From an uncultured Chitinophagaceae bacterium (lineage in GTDB: Bacteria > Bacteroidota > Bacteroidia > Chitinophagales > Chitinophagaceae), in the NCBI GenBank assembly GCA_937907395.1, contig CALCII010000022.1, positions 36,001-100,000 on the forward strand: 64,000 nt of DNA, written 5' to 3'. Every line of letters starts with the position of its first letter. Position 1 is the first letter of the stretch. The notes under the pieces were generated by a model. It did no database searches, was not told the origin of the DNA, and was given only the letters and a program-made list of their open reading frames with translations. A program made the translations under genes and the position numbers. Shown here in pieces: positions 17,522 through 26,567 of this stretch.

Positions 17522-19309
17522 TTAGTTCCAGCTAGAGATTGTGTTTATAAGTGCTTTGATTTTAACTTCTAATTCTGAGTTTTCTTCAGCGAAATCAGAA
17601 AAGGAAAGATTTTGAATGGAGGCAAATTCTACGATCTTTTTTGCTAATTCAACTTTGGAGATTGAGTGATTATTGCCTGATCGTTTCTTTTCAAAGAAAC
17701 CTCTTTCCTTTTTATGGTCGAAATATTCCTTAAAATTCCCCCCCTTTGTATTTATGAAGTACTCTAAGTATGATTCTATTGTTTGATTTGTAATCCAGAA
17801 TAAGAGAGTATTGTCTTTGGTAAGACCGTCATACTCATTTAGATTACTTTCATTTTGAGATGAAAAATTTATTGCGGAGTTTATCAACTTTGCTTTCAAT
17901 TTCCCAATCGAAGAGGTAAAAGTATTCCATTCACTAGGTTTTTTTGTATCATAATTGCTGTCCCCATCAATTATTATCAAATGGTTCATATTTAAATTTG
18001 CAAGTGTTACAAGTTTGTTCTCAATATCTGAGTCTGTAATTTCCCAAATTGTTTCCTCAAAACCAGCATATTTCCACATTGCTGTAGATAATGATTGTAT
18101 AGTGTAATTAGAAATATTGTCTGAATTATTTTGATTGGCTTTTTGATATAAACTAATAAATAGTTCAAGGTATATGATATCGCTTGGCCCCTCGACCCAT
18201 ACAATGCCATTGCTCATTAAAAGATCACTTGGTCTAAATTCAAGATCTTTAAGGATGTTTCTAGATTCATTAATTGAAATGACAGATTTAGTAACTGTCT
18301 CATTGTGACCTTCATTGTTCATTAAATGGATTAGCTGAGCGTTACTGTAGTTTTTAAACATATCAATTATAATGCTTGAGTGGGTTGTAATGAAAAAAAT
18401 GCAACTCTGTTTTTCACAATAATTGATTATGTATTTAATCAATCTTCTTTGTAATGAAGGATGTAGATTGTTTTCTAGTTCTTCAAATGCTAAAATCAAA
18501 TCAGATTTTCTATAACCTTGGATGGACGGGATTATCAAAAGGTTAGCAAGAACAAGCAAGATTGTTTTTACACCACTACCCATTCTGGAAAGCGGGATTA
18601 AATTTTCATTATTATCCTCAAAATATATTTGCCATATATTGTTTTCTTCTCTTGGGGTTATATCCTTGAATTTTATATCTGGATAGATTATTTCATTTAT
18701 TGCAGTTAAAAGATCTTTTCTAACTATATTAGGGTCAAGTCTGGCATCATTTATAATTTGACGCACTAAATTTGTCAACCCGTTACCATTTGAATGAACT
18801 TCCTTAGTGGTAGGATCTTGCGATTCTGGAGTAATGTCTCTTTCTGCATTTATCCTTAAAAAGTGTTTATTTTGCAGCGGTATAATAACACTGTTTGCAA
18901 GAGATTGAAATTTGTCATTTGCTTGCGGTACAATTTTTTTGCTAGCCCCTAAGAAATTTCGTCTAGTTTCACTTAGATTAAACTTTAATTTTTCTCCTAT
19001 AAACAGTTTTCCATAATGAAAGTGAGTCATCTCTGGAATTCCGCCACCTGAAGTATGTGGGCTAAAAATTGAAGTTAAGTCAGATTCCTCGATTTCTCCT
19101 TCTATTATAACTTCACTATTAATTTTATTTCTTCCAGTTGGGATAAAAAACTTGTTCAAGTCCGTTGTGAATTTTATCAGATCTATTAAAGAACTTTTAC
19201 CGGAATTGTTTTTTCCGATAATTAAATTTATTGGGAGTATTTTATCAAAACCTTGTGGATCGTTTCCAAAACACTTATGATTTTTAACTTTAATTGACCA
19301 GTTTTTCAT
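17522..19309 (-). CDS. OLD-family ATP-dependent nuclease (AAA ATPase plus TOPRIM)
   Basis: A 595-aa protein. Its N-terminal ABC/SMC-like ATPase has Walker A GKNNSGKSS (residue ~33), a signature-like RMGSGVKT, Walker B LILAFEELENNLHPS and the H-loop FFITTHSS. A TOPRIM nuclease domain begins near residue 365 with GIVWVEGPSDIIYLE and continues with LIIIDGDSNYD. OLD proteins are DNA nucleases that act in phage exclusion and some defence systems. No UvrD-like helicase (GajB) or reverse transcriptase is next to it, so it is a stand-alone (class 1-like) form. It is clearly more AT-rich than the genes around it, which suggests transfer. Confidence 0.88.
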   Translation of the reverse strand: MKNWSIKVKNHKCFGNDPQGFDKILPINLIIGKNNSGKSSLIDLIKFTTDLNKFFIPTGRNKINSEVIIEGEIEESDLTSIFSPHTSGGGIPEMTHFHYGKLFIGEKLKFNLSETRRNFLGASKKIVPQANDKFQSLANSVIIPLQNKHFLRINAERDITPESQDPTTKEVHSNGNGLTNLVRQIINDARLDPNIVRKDLLTAINEIIYPDIKFKDITPREENNIWQIYFEDNNENLIPLSRMGSGVKTILLVLANLLIIPSIQGYRKSDLILAFEELENNLHPSLQRRLIKYIINYCEKQSCIFFITTHSSIIIDMFKNYSNAQLIHLMNNEGHNETVTKSVISINESRNILKDLEFRPSDLLMSNGIVWVEGPSDIIYLELFISLYQKANQNNSDNISNYTIQSLSTAMWKYAGFEETIWEITDSDIENKLVTLANLNMNHLIIIDGDSNYDTKKPSEWNTFTSSIGKLKAKLINSAINFSSQNESNLNEYDGLTKDNTLLFWITNQTIESYLEYFINTKGGNFKEYFDHKKERGFFEKKRSGNNHSISKVELAKKIVEFASIQNLSFSDFAEENSELEVKIKALINTISSWN

Positions 19310-19333
19310 ATATCTATTTTTTGAAAGATAAAT

Positions 19334-19795
19334 TTAAGATATCATCTTCTTTATAAAAGCAATCTGTCCCAGGTGATAATGTGTATGTTCAATAATACCC
19401 AGTATGTTGCGATAGTAGGTGCCGTACTTTTCATTGGTAAAGGGCTCTGTTAATGTTGATTCGGGTAGTTTTTCAACTTCCTGTGCAAACAATTCAGCAT
19501 CTGTAAAAACTTTCTGCAACAGTTTCTGCCATTCTTCTTCTGTTTCAGGTGGAGATATATTAAAACTGAATTGATCATGTGCGGTTAAAGGTGCTCCTTT
19601 CAATACTTTTAATACTTCACTGATGTAGTAATTAATATGAAACACAAGTTCGGCAATGGTATGAAAGGATTCAACTTTTGTATTTGCCTGATCAACGGTT
19701 ATACCGGCTAGTGTGTCTTTCAGGTTAACACTGGTCCAGTTGCCACCGGTATGCACCTGCCGCAGATGTTGGGCTAATTGTTGTGAACTGTTCAT
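19334..19795 (-). CDS. DinB-like four-helix protein
   Basis: A 153-aa cytosolic protein of the DinB/YfiT-like fold. Possible metal-binding histidines lie at SFHTIAELVFHINYY (~44-58) and EHTHYHLGQIAFIKK near the C-terminus, matching the family's three-His arrangement. DinB-like proteins are often thiol (bacillithiol or mycothiol) transferases or unknown metal-dependent enzymes. It lies 10 bases from the alpha/beta hydrolase stop and is probably co-transcribed with it. The reaction is not predictable. Confidence 0.82.
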   Translation of the reverse strand: MNSSQQLAQHLRQVHTGGNWTSVNLKDTLAGITVDQANTKVESFHTIAELVFHINYYISEVLKVLKGAPLTAHDQFSFNISPPETEEEWQKLLQKVFTDAELFAQEVEKLPESTLTEPFTNEKYGTYYRNILGIIEHTHYHLGQIAFIKKMIS

Positions 19796-19805
19796 TTCTG
19801 TAAAT

Positions 19806-20834
19806 CTATTTGATTCTAAGAAAATCTACAATCGCTTTTTGCAAAGCTTCCGGTTGCTCAATCGAAATGATATGTCCGGCTCCGGGAATACATACAAACC
19901 GGTGATTGGAAAACAACTCCAGGTATTCATTGGTAAATCCCCATGGCTGGTTATCGCATTGGCCTTTAACTACAAGAACAGGAATATTAAGTTTTCTGAT
20001 TTTGCTTCTTGGATCGGCTACTCGTTTTAAACTTTCATAGGTCATTAATGCAGCATAAAAACCATAACCGGGTTGGGAAGCGGTGATCTTCGATGTATCA
20101 CATACCACCGAACGATTCACCAATGAACTGCTGTAAGTGGCATAGGCATCGGCTTCTTTATCGGTTGCCAGTTTTTTGTGAAACTTTAAGGCAACAAAAT
20201 GGATGGCACTGGAACGCAACGAGGTACTTTCTTTATTTCCCTGAGCATTAGAAAAAACAGGTGTCTTCAGGTGCAGGCTATCTGGTGCTTTTTTATTTTT
20301 TAATTCCGGATTTACCGGATAAGCCGGTCCCGGGCTGGTGAAAATAATTTTATCAACCAATGAAGGATTTTCCGCAACAAACAAAGTGGCAAGAATAGCG
20401 CCCCATGATTGTCCCACAAGAATAACTTTTTCTGCTTTTATCTTTTGAATGATCTCTTTTAAATCATTGATATGCCGTTCAACAGAGTATTGTGTAATCT
20501 CTTCTAACCGGTTGGAGGAGCCGCTTCCCACCTGGTTGTACAGGTACACATCATAGCCCATTTGTGTTAGTGGTTGCAGTGTTTGTATATCTCTGTCTGC
20601 AACAGCACCACCGGGTCCGCCATGTAAGTAAATGACAGGGAAAGCTTGTTTGCCGGTTGTGGCGGGTAAAAATGTGTAGCCAATATGCGAACCGCTTGAA
20701 AGGCTCCAGTATTTTGTACCTGGTCTTACTGCGTATTCCCCAACGTTATAATCTGTCTGATGAAAAATAACATAGGATAGTATCGCAATTGCAAACAGGA
20801 ATAGAAAAGCAATGAATTTTAAAATACGGCGCAT
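19806..20834 (-). CDS. alpha/beta-fold hydrolase, prolyl-aminopeptidase-like
   Basis: A 342-aa protein with an N-terminal hydrophobic segment (residues ~5-22) that serves as signal or membrane anchor. An alpha/beta hydrolase domain follows. Seen are the oxyanion HGGPGGAVAD motif typical of proline iminopeptidases (S33), the nucleophile elbow VGQSWGA (Ser), PVLVVKGQCDNQ (acid Asp) and the catalytic His in GAGHIIS. The HGGPGG motif suggests aminopeptidase or esterase action outside the cytoplasm. It heads a short minus-strand operon with the DinB-like gene and is divergent from the sigma factor gene. Confidence 0.88.
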   Translation of the reverse strand: MRRILKFIAFLFLFAIAILSYVIFHQTDYNVGEYAVRPGTKYWSLSSGSHIGYTFLPATTGKQAFPVIYLHGGPGGAVADRDIQTLQPLTQMGYDVYLYNQVGSGSSNRLEEITQYSVERHINDLKEIIQKIKAEKVILVGQSWGAILATLFVAENPSLVDKIIFTSPGPAYPVNPELKNKKAPDSLHLKTPVFSNAQGNKESTSLRSSAIHFVALKFHKKLATDKEADAYATYSSSLVNRSVVCDTSKITASQPGYGFYAALMTYESLKRVADPRSKIRKLNIPVLVVKGQCDNQPWGFTNEYLELFSNHRFVCIPGAGHIISIEQPEALQKAIVDFLRIK

Positions 20835-21083
20835 AACCGGATCAAAAACGTATGTTTCGGAAGAATATTGCAGCGGTCTTTATTATGTGTTTTTCCGAAT
20901 TCCACCACAGATTTAAAAAAACCACTTATTTTCGGTCTGCCTAAAATTACAATCCTGCAAAGAAAGTAGTTGGCTGCTACCAATAACTTTTTCATCATCA
21001 ACCCAATTTCATAGTACAGCATTCAGTTGTAAAGAAGGGAGCAACAACCAGTAAACACCGCCTGTTACCAAGATTAACCATTC

Positions 21084-21692
21084 ATGCCTGATCAGTCGTT
21101 ATACACGGATAAAGAACTATTGCTCTTGATTGCCGACGGGAGAGAAGATGCATTTTCTTTGCTTTTTGAGCAATATATGCCACGGTTGTATCCGGCAGTA
21201 TTCCGTATTGTGAAAGCAGCAAGTGTGGCAGAAGATATTGTGCAGGAAACATTTTTAAAAGTATGGTTGTACAGGGATAAACTTCCAACTGTTGAAAGGC
21301 CCGATGCATGGATTTTCAGGGTTGCCTATCATCTTTCGTTTACACATCTGCGTAAGCAGTCGATCCGGCAGAAAGCAGCTCAAAGGCTGGAAGCAGACGG
21401 GTTGAAGATTGTAAATGCCGATGATACAGAACAGGTATTGTCGTTAAAGCGATTGCAAAACCTGGTGAAAGAAGCGATATTGAAAATGCCGGCCCAGCAG
21501 CAGCGGGTATATATCCTGAGCCGTGAACAAGGCATGAAGCAAGAGGAGATTGCAGCAGAAATGAATATTTCGTTGCAAACAGTAAAGAATACGATGGGCA
21601 GGGCGTTGAAAACGATTCGTGAGCATCTCACCCGTGCAGGTGTAAATGTGGAATGGATGCTGATTGTTGCTGTTTCGTTTATGTGGAAGTGA
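21084..21692 (+). CDS. ECF RNA polymerase sigma factor, FecI-like
   Basis: A 202-aa sigma-70 factor of the extracytoplasmic-function group. Region 2 covers about residues 25-90 (FEQYMPRLYPAVFRI, EDIVQETFLKVW) and region 4 about 130-185 (MPAQQQRVYILSREQGMKQ, EIAAEMNISLQTVKNTMGRA). FecR, an STN-domain SusC, a second SusC and a SusD follow. This is the standard trans-envelope signalling set, in which ligand bound to the outer-membrane receptor releases the sigma factor through FecR. It is therefore the likely activator of the mannan/N-glycan locus. A shared motif before fecR, susC2 and the GH18 gene is its candidate promoter. No copy of that motif is seen before this gene. Confidence 0.93.
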   Translation: MPDQSLYTDKELLLLIADGREDAFSLLFEQYMPRLYPAVFRIVKAASVAEDIVQETFLKVWLYRDKLPTVERPDAWIFRVAYHLSFTHLRKQSIRQKAAQRLEADGLKIVNADDTEQVLSLKRLQNLVKEAILKMPAQQQRVYILSREQGMKQEEIAAEMNISLQTVKNTMGRALKTIREHLTRAGVNVEWMLIVAVSFMWK

Positions 21693-21712
21693 AAGAAGTT
21701 TTTGTAAACCAG

Positions 21713-21739
21713 TAGGTACTAAATGGTTATTTGTTAGTC
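21713..21739 (+). promoter_or_regulatory. candidate ECF-sigma promoter of fecR (TAGGTACT-N15-AGTC)
   Basis: TAGGTACT at 21713-21720, a 15-base spacer and AGTC at 21736-21739. The same 8-mer and spacing, with CGTC, occur before susC2 and the GH18 gene. Its position between the sigma gene and fecR would make the anti-sigma factor autoregulated. Confidence 0.6.
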
Positions 21740-21782
21740 TGGTATTAAATTGTATTGTTCTGAACATAAAATATTGAAGTAG

Positions 21783-22985
21783 TTGAATCAATTGGAGCGC
21801 ATATCGTATTTATTGAGTAAGGTGAGTGCAAATACAGCAACACCCGAAGAACTGCAGGAGCTGGCAGATGTTGTTTTATCAACCGGCAACGAAGACTTAC
21901 TTCGTTTGGTTGAAGAGCATTTTGCTTCCGCAGATGAAGGCGCTATTCCATTGCCAACTGCAGAACGGCAATCGGCAATGATTGCTGAAATACTTTCGGC
22001 GGATAAATTATCAACTGCTGAACCGGCTGTTGTACATAAGCTGCCCTTCTGGACAATGGCCCGGAGAATAGCAGCAGCGTTGATCATCATTCTTGTTACA
22101 TCTGCCACATATTTTATTGTAACGAGGTATGATAAAGATCAGGCTGTTCAACCGGGAGCTGTGGTGCAGGTTACCAATGATCGGCTGCCCGGTACCAACA
22201 GGGCCACACTTACCCTTGCTGATGGATCAGTTGTTTACCTGGATAGCACGGCAGCCGGAACCATTGCGCAGCAGGGAAATACATCTGTTACAAAATCGAA
22301 CAGCGGAGAACTGGTATATCAACAGCTTGCTGGTGCCGGACAAGAAAACGGGTTATTGTTCAATACAATTGTGGTTCCCAGAGGTGGTACTTATGAATTA
22401 GTGTTGAGCGATGGTACACATGTTTGGCTCAATTCTGCTTCCACATTAAAATATCCATCTTCATTTACTACCAATGAGCGGAATGTGGAACTTACCGGTG
22501 AGGCATATTTTGAAGTGGCGAAGAATCCTTCCAAGCCTTTTCATGTCATAGCCAAAAACATGAAAGTGGAAGTAGTGGGAACACATTTCAACATGATGGT
22601 GTATGAGGAAGAAAATGTACAGAAAGTAACATTACTTGAAGGAGCTGTTAATGTGGTGTCTCAAAAGTCGGGTGTTGAATTAAAGCCGGGCAAACAGGCG
22701 TCGCTCAATCTGCAAAACCAAAAGCTGGGCGTTGAAGAGGTGGATGCAGATGAATCGGTGGCATGGATTAAAGGTTACTTCCAGGTAAATCGTATCGATG
22801 AAGTGTTTATGCGCCAGTTAGCACGGTGGTACGATGTGGAAGTGGTTTATGAAGGCGCAATAAAACCAAATGAGTTTAAAGGAACCATTGCCCGCAGTAT
22901 TAAGCTTTCAAATGTGGTGCAGGCCCTCAGGGAAAGTGGAATTAATTGCAGAATTGACAACAATAAGCTGATTATTACGCCATAA
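21783..22985 (+). CDS. FecR-family anti-sigma factor
   Basis: A 400-aa inner-membrane regulator. It has a short cytoplasmic part (1-~85), one membrane segment at about 95-117 (ARRIAAALIIILVTSATYFI) and a periplasmic FecR domain at about 190-290 (VVPRGGTYELVLSDGTHVWL, then LTGEAYFEVAKNPSKPF). A C-terminal DUF4974/STN-like domain ends in NNKLIITP. The start is a TTG at 21783; no ATG occurs in frame until codon 65, and the N-terminus NQLERISYLLSK is family-like. It should bind the sigma factor inside and the STN domain of SusC1 outside. Confidence 0.93.
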   Translation: MNQLERISYLLSKVSANTATPEELQELADVVLSTGNEDLLRLVEEHFASADEGAIPLPTAERQSAMIAEILSADKLSTAEPAVVHKLPFWTMARRIAAALIIILVTSATYFIVTRYDKDQAVQPGAVVQVTNDRLPGTNRATLTLADGSVVYLDSTAAGTIAQQGNTSVTKSNSGELVYQQLAGAGQENGLLFNTIVVPRGGTYELVLSDGTHVWLNSASTLKYPSSFTTNERNVELTGEAYFEVAKNPSKPFHVIAKNMKVEVVGTHFNMMVYEEENVQKVTLLEGAVNVVSQKSGVELKPGKQASLNLQNQKLGVEEVDADESVAWIKGYFQVNRIDEVFMRQLARWYDVEVVYEGAIKPNEFKGTIARSIKLSNVVQALRESGINCRIDNNKLIITP

Positions 22986-23054
22986 TTAGTGTAGTCATAC
23001 TCATTAAATAACGGGTGTTTTGTTGGAAGGAAGGCGTTATAATTTGCGACCGGT

Positions 23055-26000
23055 TTGAGCCGGAATCTTATAAAACTTGCTGCCAAAATGCGACTTGCTG
23101 CTTTTATTCTGCTTGTATTCTTATTGTTCAATGTATCTGCTTTTTCACAGCGCATAAGTTTATCCCAAAAAAACATTTCATTAAAAAAAGTGTTTGCACT
23201 TGTGCAGGAACAGACGGGTTTTTCCATTCTGTATGATAATCATGTGATACGTAATGCCAGCGTGGTTCAGGTAGACATGAAAGATGTTACAATTAGTGAG
23301 TTGCTGGATTATTGCCTGAAAGGGTTTCCATTAACGTATGTGATCATTGACCGGATTATTATTATCAAGGAAAAAGAAGAAGAAAAGATATCGCCGGTGT
23401 TAGAAAAAACAAGCAAATTAATCGGATATGTGTGGGGCGATAACAATGAGTTGCTGGAAGGTGCTTCTGTAACTATAAAACAAATTGAGAAATCGGATGT
23501 AACAAATAAGAATGGGCGTTTTGTCTTTGATGATATTCCGTTCGGCTCCTATACATTGGAGGTTTCTTATATAGGTTATCATACAACAGAGCAATTCATT
23601 CGTTTGAATAATAATACAGAGAATGTAGCCATCCGTTTGCAAAAGATCAACAGTAACTTAACTGAGATTACAGTTACAGCACTGGGTATCAGTCGCCGGT
23701 CACGTACATTAACCTATTCCACTCAACATATTCCCGGTACTGAGTTATCTACTGTGAAGAACACAAACATCATGAACAGTCTCAACGGTAAAGTAGCTGG
23801 TGTGCAAATCAATCGCACATCGGCCGGGGTTGGCGGTTCTGTGAGAGTGGTGTTACGGGGCGATAAATCAACCAGAAATAGTCAGCCGCTTTATGTGATT
23901 GATGGCATGCCAATCATTAATCCTGTTGGCGGGCCCGATGCAGGATTGTATAATTCTGTTCCTGATGGTGGTGATATACTCAGCACTTTAAATCCCGATG
24001 ATATTGAAGGCATCAGCATTCTCAAAGGTGCTTCGGCATCGGCATTGTACGGAAGCCAGGGAAGCAATGGTGTGATCCTCATTACTACAAAAAAAGGAAA
24101 GCCGGGAATAGGCAGGATTGATTTTTCCAGTACGGTGAGTTTTGATCGGGTGTCTGTATTGCCCCGGCTGCAGTACAGTTATGGTCAAACAAATCCATCA
24201 TCTGCAATCAATCCGGGAAGTGAAGATAGCTGGGGAACAAAAGGAGTTTACAATTCTGATGGCAATTACGTAAGAGATTTTTTTCAAACGGGTGTCACGT
24301 TTATGAACAGTGTAAGCCTTTCTGCGGGTAATGAACAAAATTCCAACTATGTTTCTTATTCCAATACCTCCAATACAGGAATTGTCCCCACCAGTACTTT
24401 CCGTCAGCATACGATCAGCTTAAAGCAAAACAGCAAATTGCTGAATAATAAACTTGCAGTTGAGGGAAGTTTTCTTGGAAGTATACAACGTGTACATAAT
24501 CGCTTAACGCCCGGTATTTATTTCAACCCGCTTACAGGATTGTATTTGTTCCCCCGTGGATTGGATTTTAGTTCTTATAAAACATATGAATACTTTTCTT
24601 CATCACGTTACCTGAATGCACAGAACTGGTGGAATATTAATTACGATAAAGACCAGGCAATGGGCGGATGGGGCGGACAGGATTATCAACAAAACCCCTA
24701 TTGGGTATTGAACAGAAATGCAGTTGATAATAATAACTTTAATTTGTATGCATCTGTTTCGTTGAAATATCAATTGAGAAGTTGGCTTACGGTTCAGGCA
24801 AGAGGAAATGTGAATGTTTTTTCAAGTGAGTTTGAGCGGCGCATCTTTGCTACTTCACAGGCAACGCTTGCCAATTATAATGGCAATCTCAGGAAAGGAA
24901 GTTCATCAAATACTACAACCTATGGCGATCTTATTTTCCTTGGGGAGCGATCATTGAGTCAACATCTGGATATGAATTTTACAGCCGGCGTTTCCATCCA
25001 GGATCAACGTGGAAAGGCAACAAATATTTCCGGCACGCCCACTGTTCCCAATGTGTTTCTGGAATCTGCACTGGATCGGATGAATGGTTCTTATGATATT
25101 CGTAATTCGGCAGTGAGCAGACAAATACAATCGCTGTTTGCGAATGTTCAACTCCATTATAAGAATCGCTTGTTCCTTGATCTGGCTAACAGAAATGATT
25201 GGTCGTCTACTCTTGCCTTTACGCCTACACGCCGTAAAGGGTATAATTATTATTCGGTTGGAACCTCAGCAGTTGTAAGTGAGATGGTTCGGCTGCCGTC
25301 AACTATCAACTATGCTAAACTGCGTCTGTCTTATGCCATTGTTGGAAATGATATTGCTCCATTCAGTACAAATCCGTTGTACATGTTCAGTAATGGTGGT
25401 ATGTCTTCTGCTCCGGCATCTTCTACGCTCAATGTGCCTGGTTATTATCTGAAGCCTGAAAAAAATAAATCGGTTGAAGCAGGAATACAGCTTCAGTTAC
25501 TCAATAATAAAATTGGAGTTGATGTTACAGTTTATAAATCAAACATCATTAACCAGTATTTCCGGCGTGTGGCTGTGCCGCCCGGATTGGGCACGGGTGG
25601 CTTTGCCGATATGAATGCGGGTAACATACAGAACACCGGTTTTGAGTTGATGATTTCTTATAAAAACAGTAAGAAGCGTTTTGTTAACTGGAGTACGGAG
25701 TTAAACCTTTCTGCTAACAGAAATAAAATAAAGAAACTGTTTGATCCCAAATATGTATTGAATCCGTCACCCGATCAATATTATATACTCTATGCAGGCA
25801 CCGACAATTTTGAAGGTGTTTTAAAGCAGGGTGGTTCATACGGAGATTTATATGGGAAACAATTATTGCGTGATGTGGCTGGCTATGTCATTGTGAATGC
25901 TGCAACAGGAATCCCATATTTCAAAGGCAATTCATACCTGGGAAATCCTAATCCTAAATTGATTGCCGGAATCAGGAATTCGTTTACAGTGAAACGTTAT

Positions 26001-26465
26001 ACGTTCAGTTTTTTGATTGATGGGAAATTTGGTGGTGTGGTGCTGAGTAAAACCAATGGTTACCTGGATCAGATGGGGGTGAGTGAACGAAGTGCAGCCA
26101 ATGACCGGCTGGTAACTGTTCCTAAAGCGGTTACTGAAAATGGAATTCTATGGAACAATACAATTCAGGCCAGTGATTTTTACCGAGCCGTGGGAGGAAA
26201 AGGTCCGCTGGATGAATTGTATTTGTATGATGCCACTTCTGTGCGTTTACGTGAATGTTACCTCGCTTACCGTTTATCTGTAAAGAATAAAGTAGTAAAG
26301 GATTTCTGGATTGCAGTAACAGGCAGCAATCTTTTTTTCTTATTCCTGAAAGCGCCTTATGACCCCGAACAAGTATCGGGTGTAAATCCCAGTGGTGTTG
26401 GGGTGGATACGTTTGGTCAGCCTGCTTACCGTAGTGTTGGACTTACAATCAGATGTGGTTTTTAA
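23055..26465 (+). CDS. SusC/RagA-family TonB-dependent receptor with STN signalling domain (susC1)
   Basis: Up to 1136 aa from a TTG at 23055. The ATG at 23088 (MRLAAFILLVFLL) is equally likely and gives a good signal peptide ending at SAFSQ. Domains in order: STN (about 30-105, ISLSQKNISLKKVFALVQEQ), CarboxypepD_reg (about 120-205), TonB plug (about 207-340, MNSLNGKVAGVQINRTSAG and YVIDGMPIINPVGG), then the barrel. The STN domain is the part that contacts FecR, so this protein is the probable ligand sensor as well as a transporter. It has no SusD of its own; the next gene is a second, closely related SusC. Confidence 0.93.
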   Translation: MSRNLIKLAAKMRLAAFILLVFLLFNVSAFSQRISLSQKNISLKKVFALVQEQTGFSILYDNHVIRNASVVQVDMKDVTISELLDYCLKGFPLTYVIIDRIIIIKEKEEEKISPVLEKTSKLIGYVWGDNNELLEGASVTIKQIEKSDVTNKNGRFVFDDIPFGSYTLEVSYIGYHTTEQFIRLNNNTENVAIRLQKINSNLTEITVTALGISRRSRTLTYSTQHIPGTELSTVKNTNIMNSLNGKVAGVQINRTSAGVGGSVRVVLRGDKSTRNSQPLYVIDGMPIINPVGGPDAGLYNSVPDGGDILSTLNPDDIEGISILKGASASALYGSQGSNGVILITTKKGKPGIGRIDFSSTVSFDRVSVLPRLQYSYGQTNPSSAINPGSEDSWGTKGVYNSDGNYVRDFFQTGVTFMNSVSLSAGNEQNSNYVSYSNTSNTGIVPTSTFRQHTISLKQNSKLLNNKLAVEGSFLGSIQRVHNRLTPGIYFNPLTGLYLFPRGLDFSSYKTYEYFSSSRYLNAQNWWNINYDKDQAMGGWGGQDYQQNPYWVLNRNAVDNNNFNLYASVSLKYQLRSWLTVQARGNVNVFSSEFERRIFATSQATLANYNGNLRKGSSSNTTTYGDLIFLGERSLSQHLDMNFTAGVSIQDQRGKATNISGTPTVPNVFLESALDRMNGSYDIRNSAVSRQIQSLFANVQLHYKNRLFLDLANRNDWSSTLAFTPTRRKGYNYYSVGTSAVVSEMVRLPSTINYAKLRLSYAIVGNDIAPFSTNPLYMFSNGGMSSAPASSTLNVPGYYLKPEKNKSVEAGIQLQLLNNKIGVDVTVYKSNIINQYFRRVAVPPGLGTGGFADMNAGNIQNTGFELMISYKNSKKRFVNWSTELNLSANRNKIKKLFDPKYVLNPSPDQYYILYAGTDNFEGVLKQGGSYGDLYGKQLLRDVAGYVIVNAATGIPYFKGNSYLGNPNPKLIAGIRNSFTVKRYTFSFLIDGKFGGVVLSKTNGYLDQMGVSERSAANDRLVTVPKAVTENGILWNNTIQASDFYRAVGGKGPLDELYLYDATSVRLRECYLAYRLSVKNKVVKDFWIAVTGSNLFFLFLKAPYDPEQVSGVNPSGVGVDTFGQPAYRSVGLTIRCGF

Positions 26466-26489
26466 ATTTTGAGAATATTTTTTTAATGA

Positions 26490-26516
26490 TAGGTACTATC
26501 AAAAGTGGAAAGCGTC
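26490..26516 (+). promoter_or_regulatory. candidate ECF-sigma promoter of susC2 (TAGGTACT-N15-CGTC)
   Basis: TAGGTACT at 26490-26497 and CGTC at 26513-26516, with a 15-base spacer, in the 102-base gap before susC2. The CGTC box is typical of the -10 region of ECF promoters. The leader would be about 45 bases. Confidence 0.65.
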
Positions 26517-26567
26517 TTTTTATGTTATTGAATCCTCATTTTAAAAGTTTTCATTAAACTAAAATCG

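Noticed and set aside
20819..21022. 67-codon minus-strand frame upstream of the alpha/beta hydrolase
   Set aside because: It overlaps the hydrolase start and promoter region and has no recognisable feature.
23019..23046. TTTG...TATAATTTG before susC1 as a primary-sigma promoter
   Set aside because: The -7 part lacks one position of TAnnTTTG and the spacer is not typical once aligned; left as unproven.
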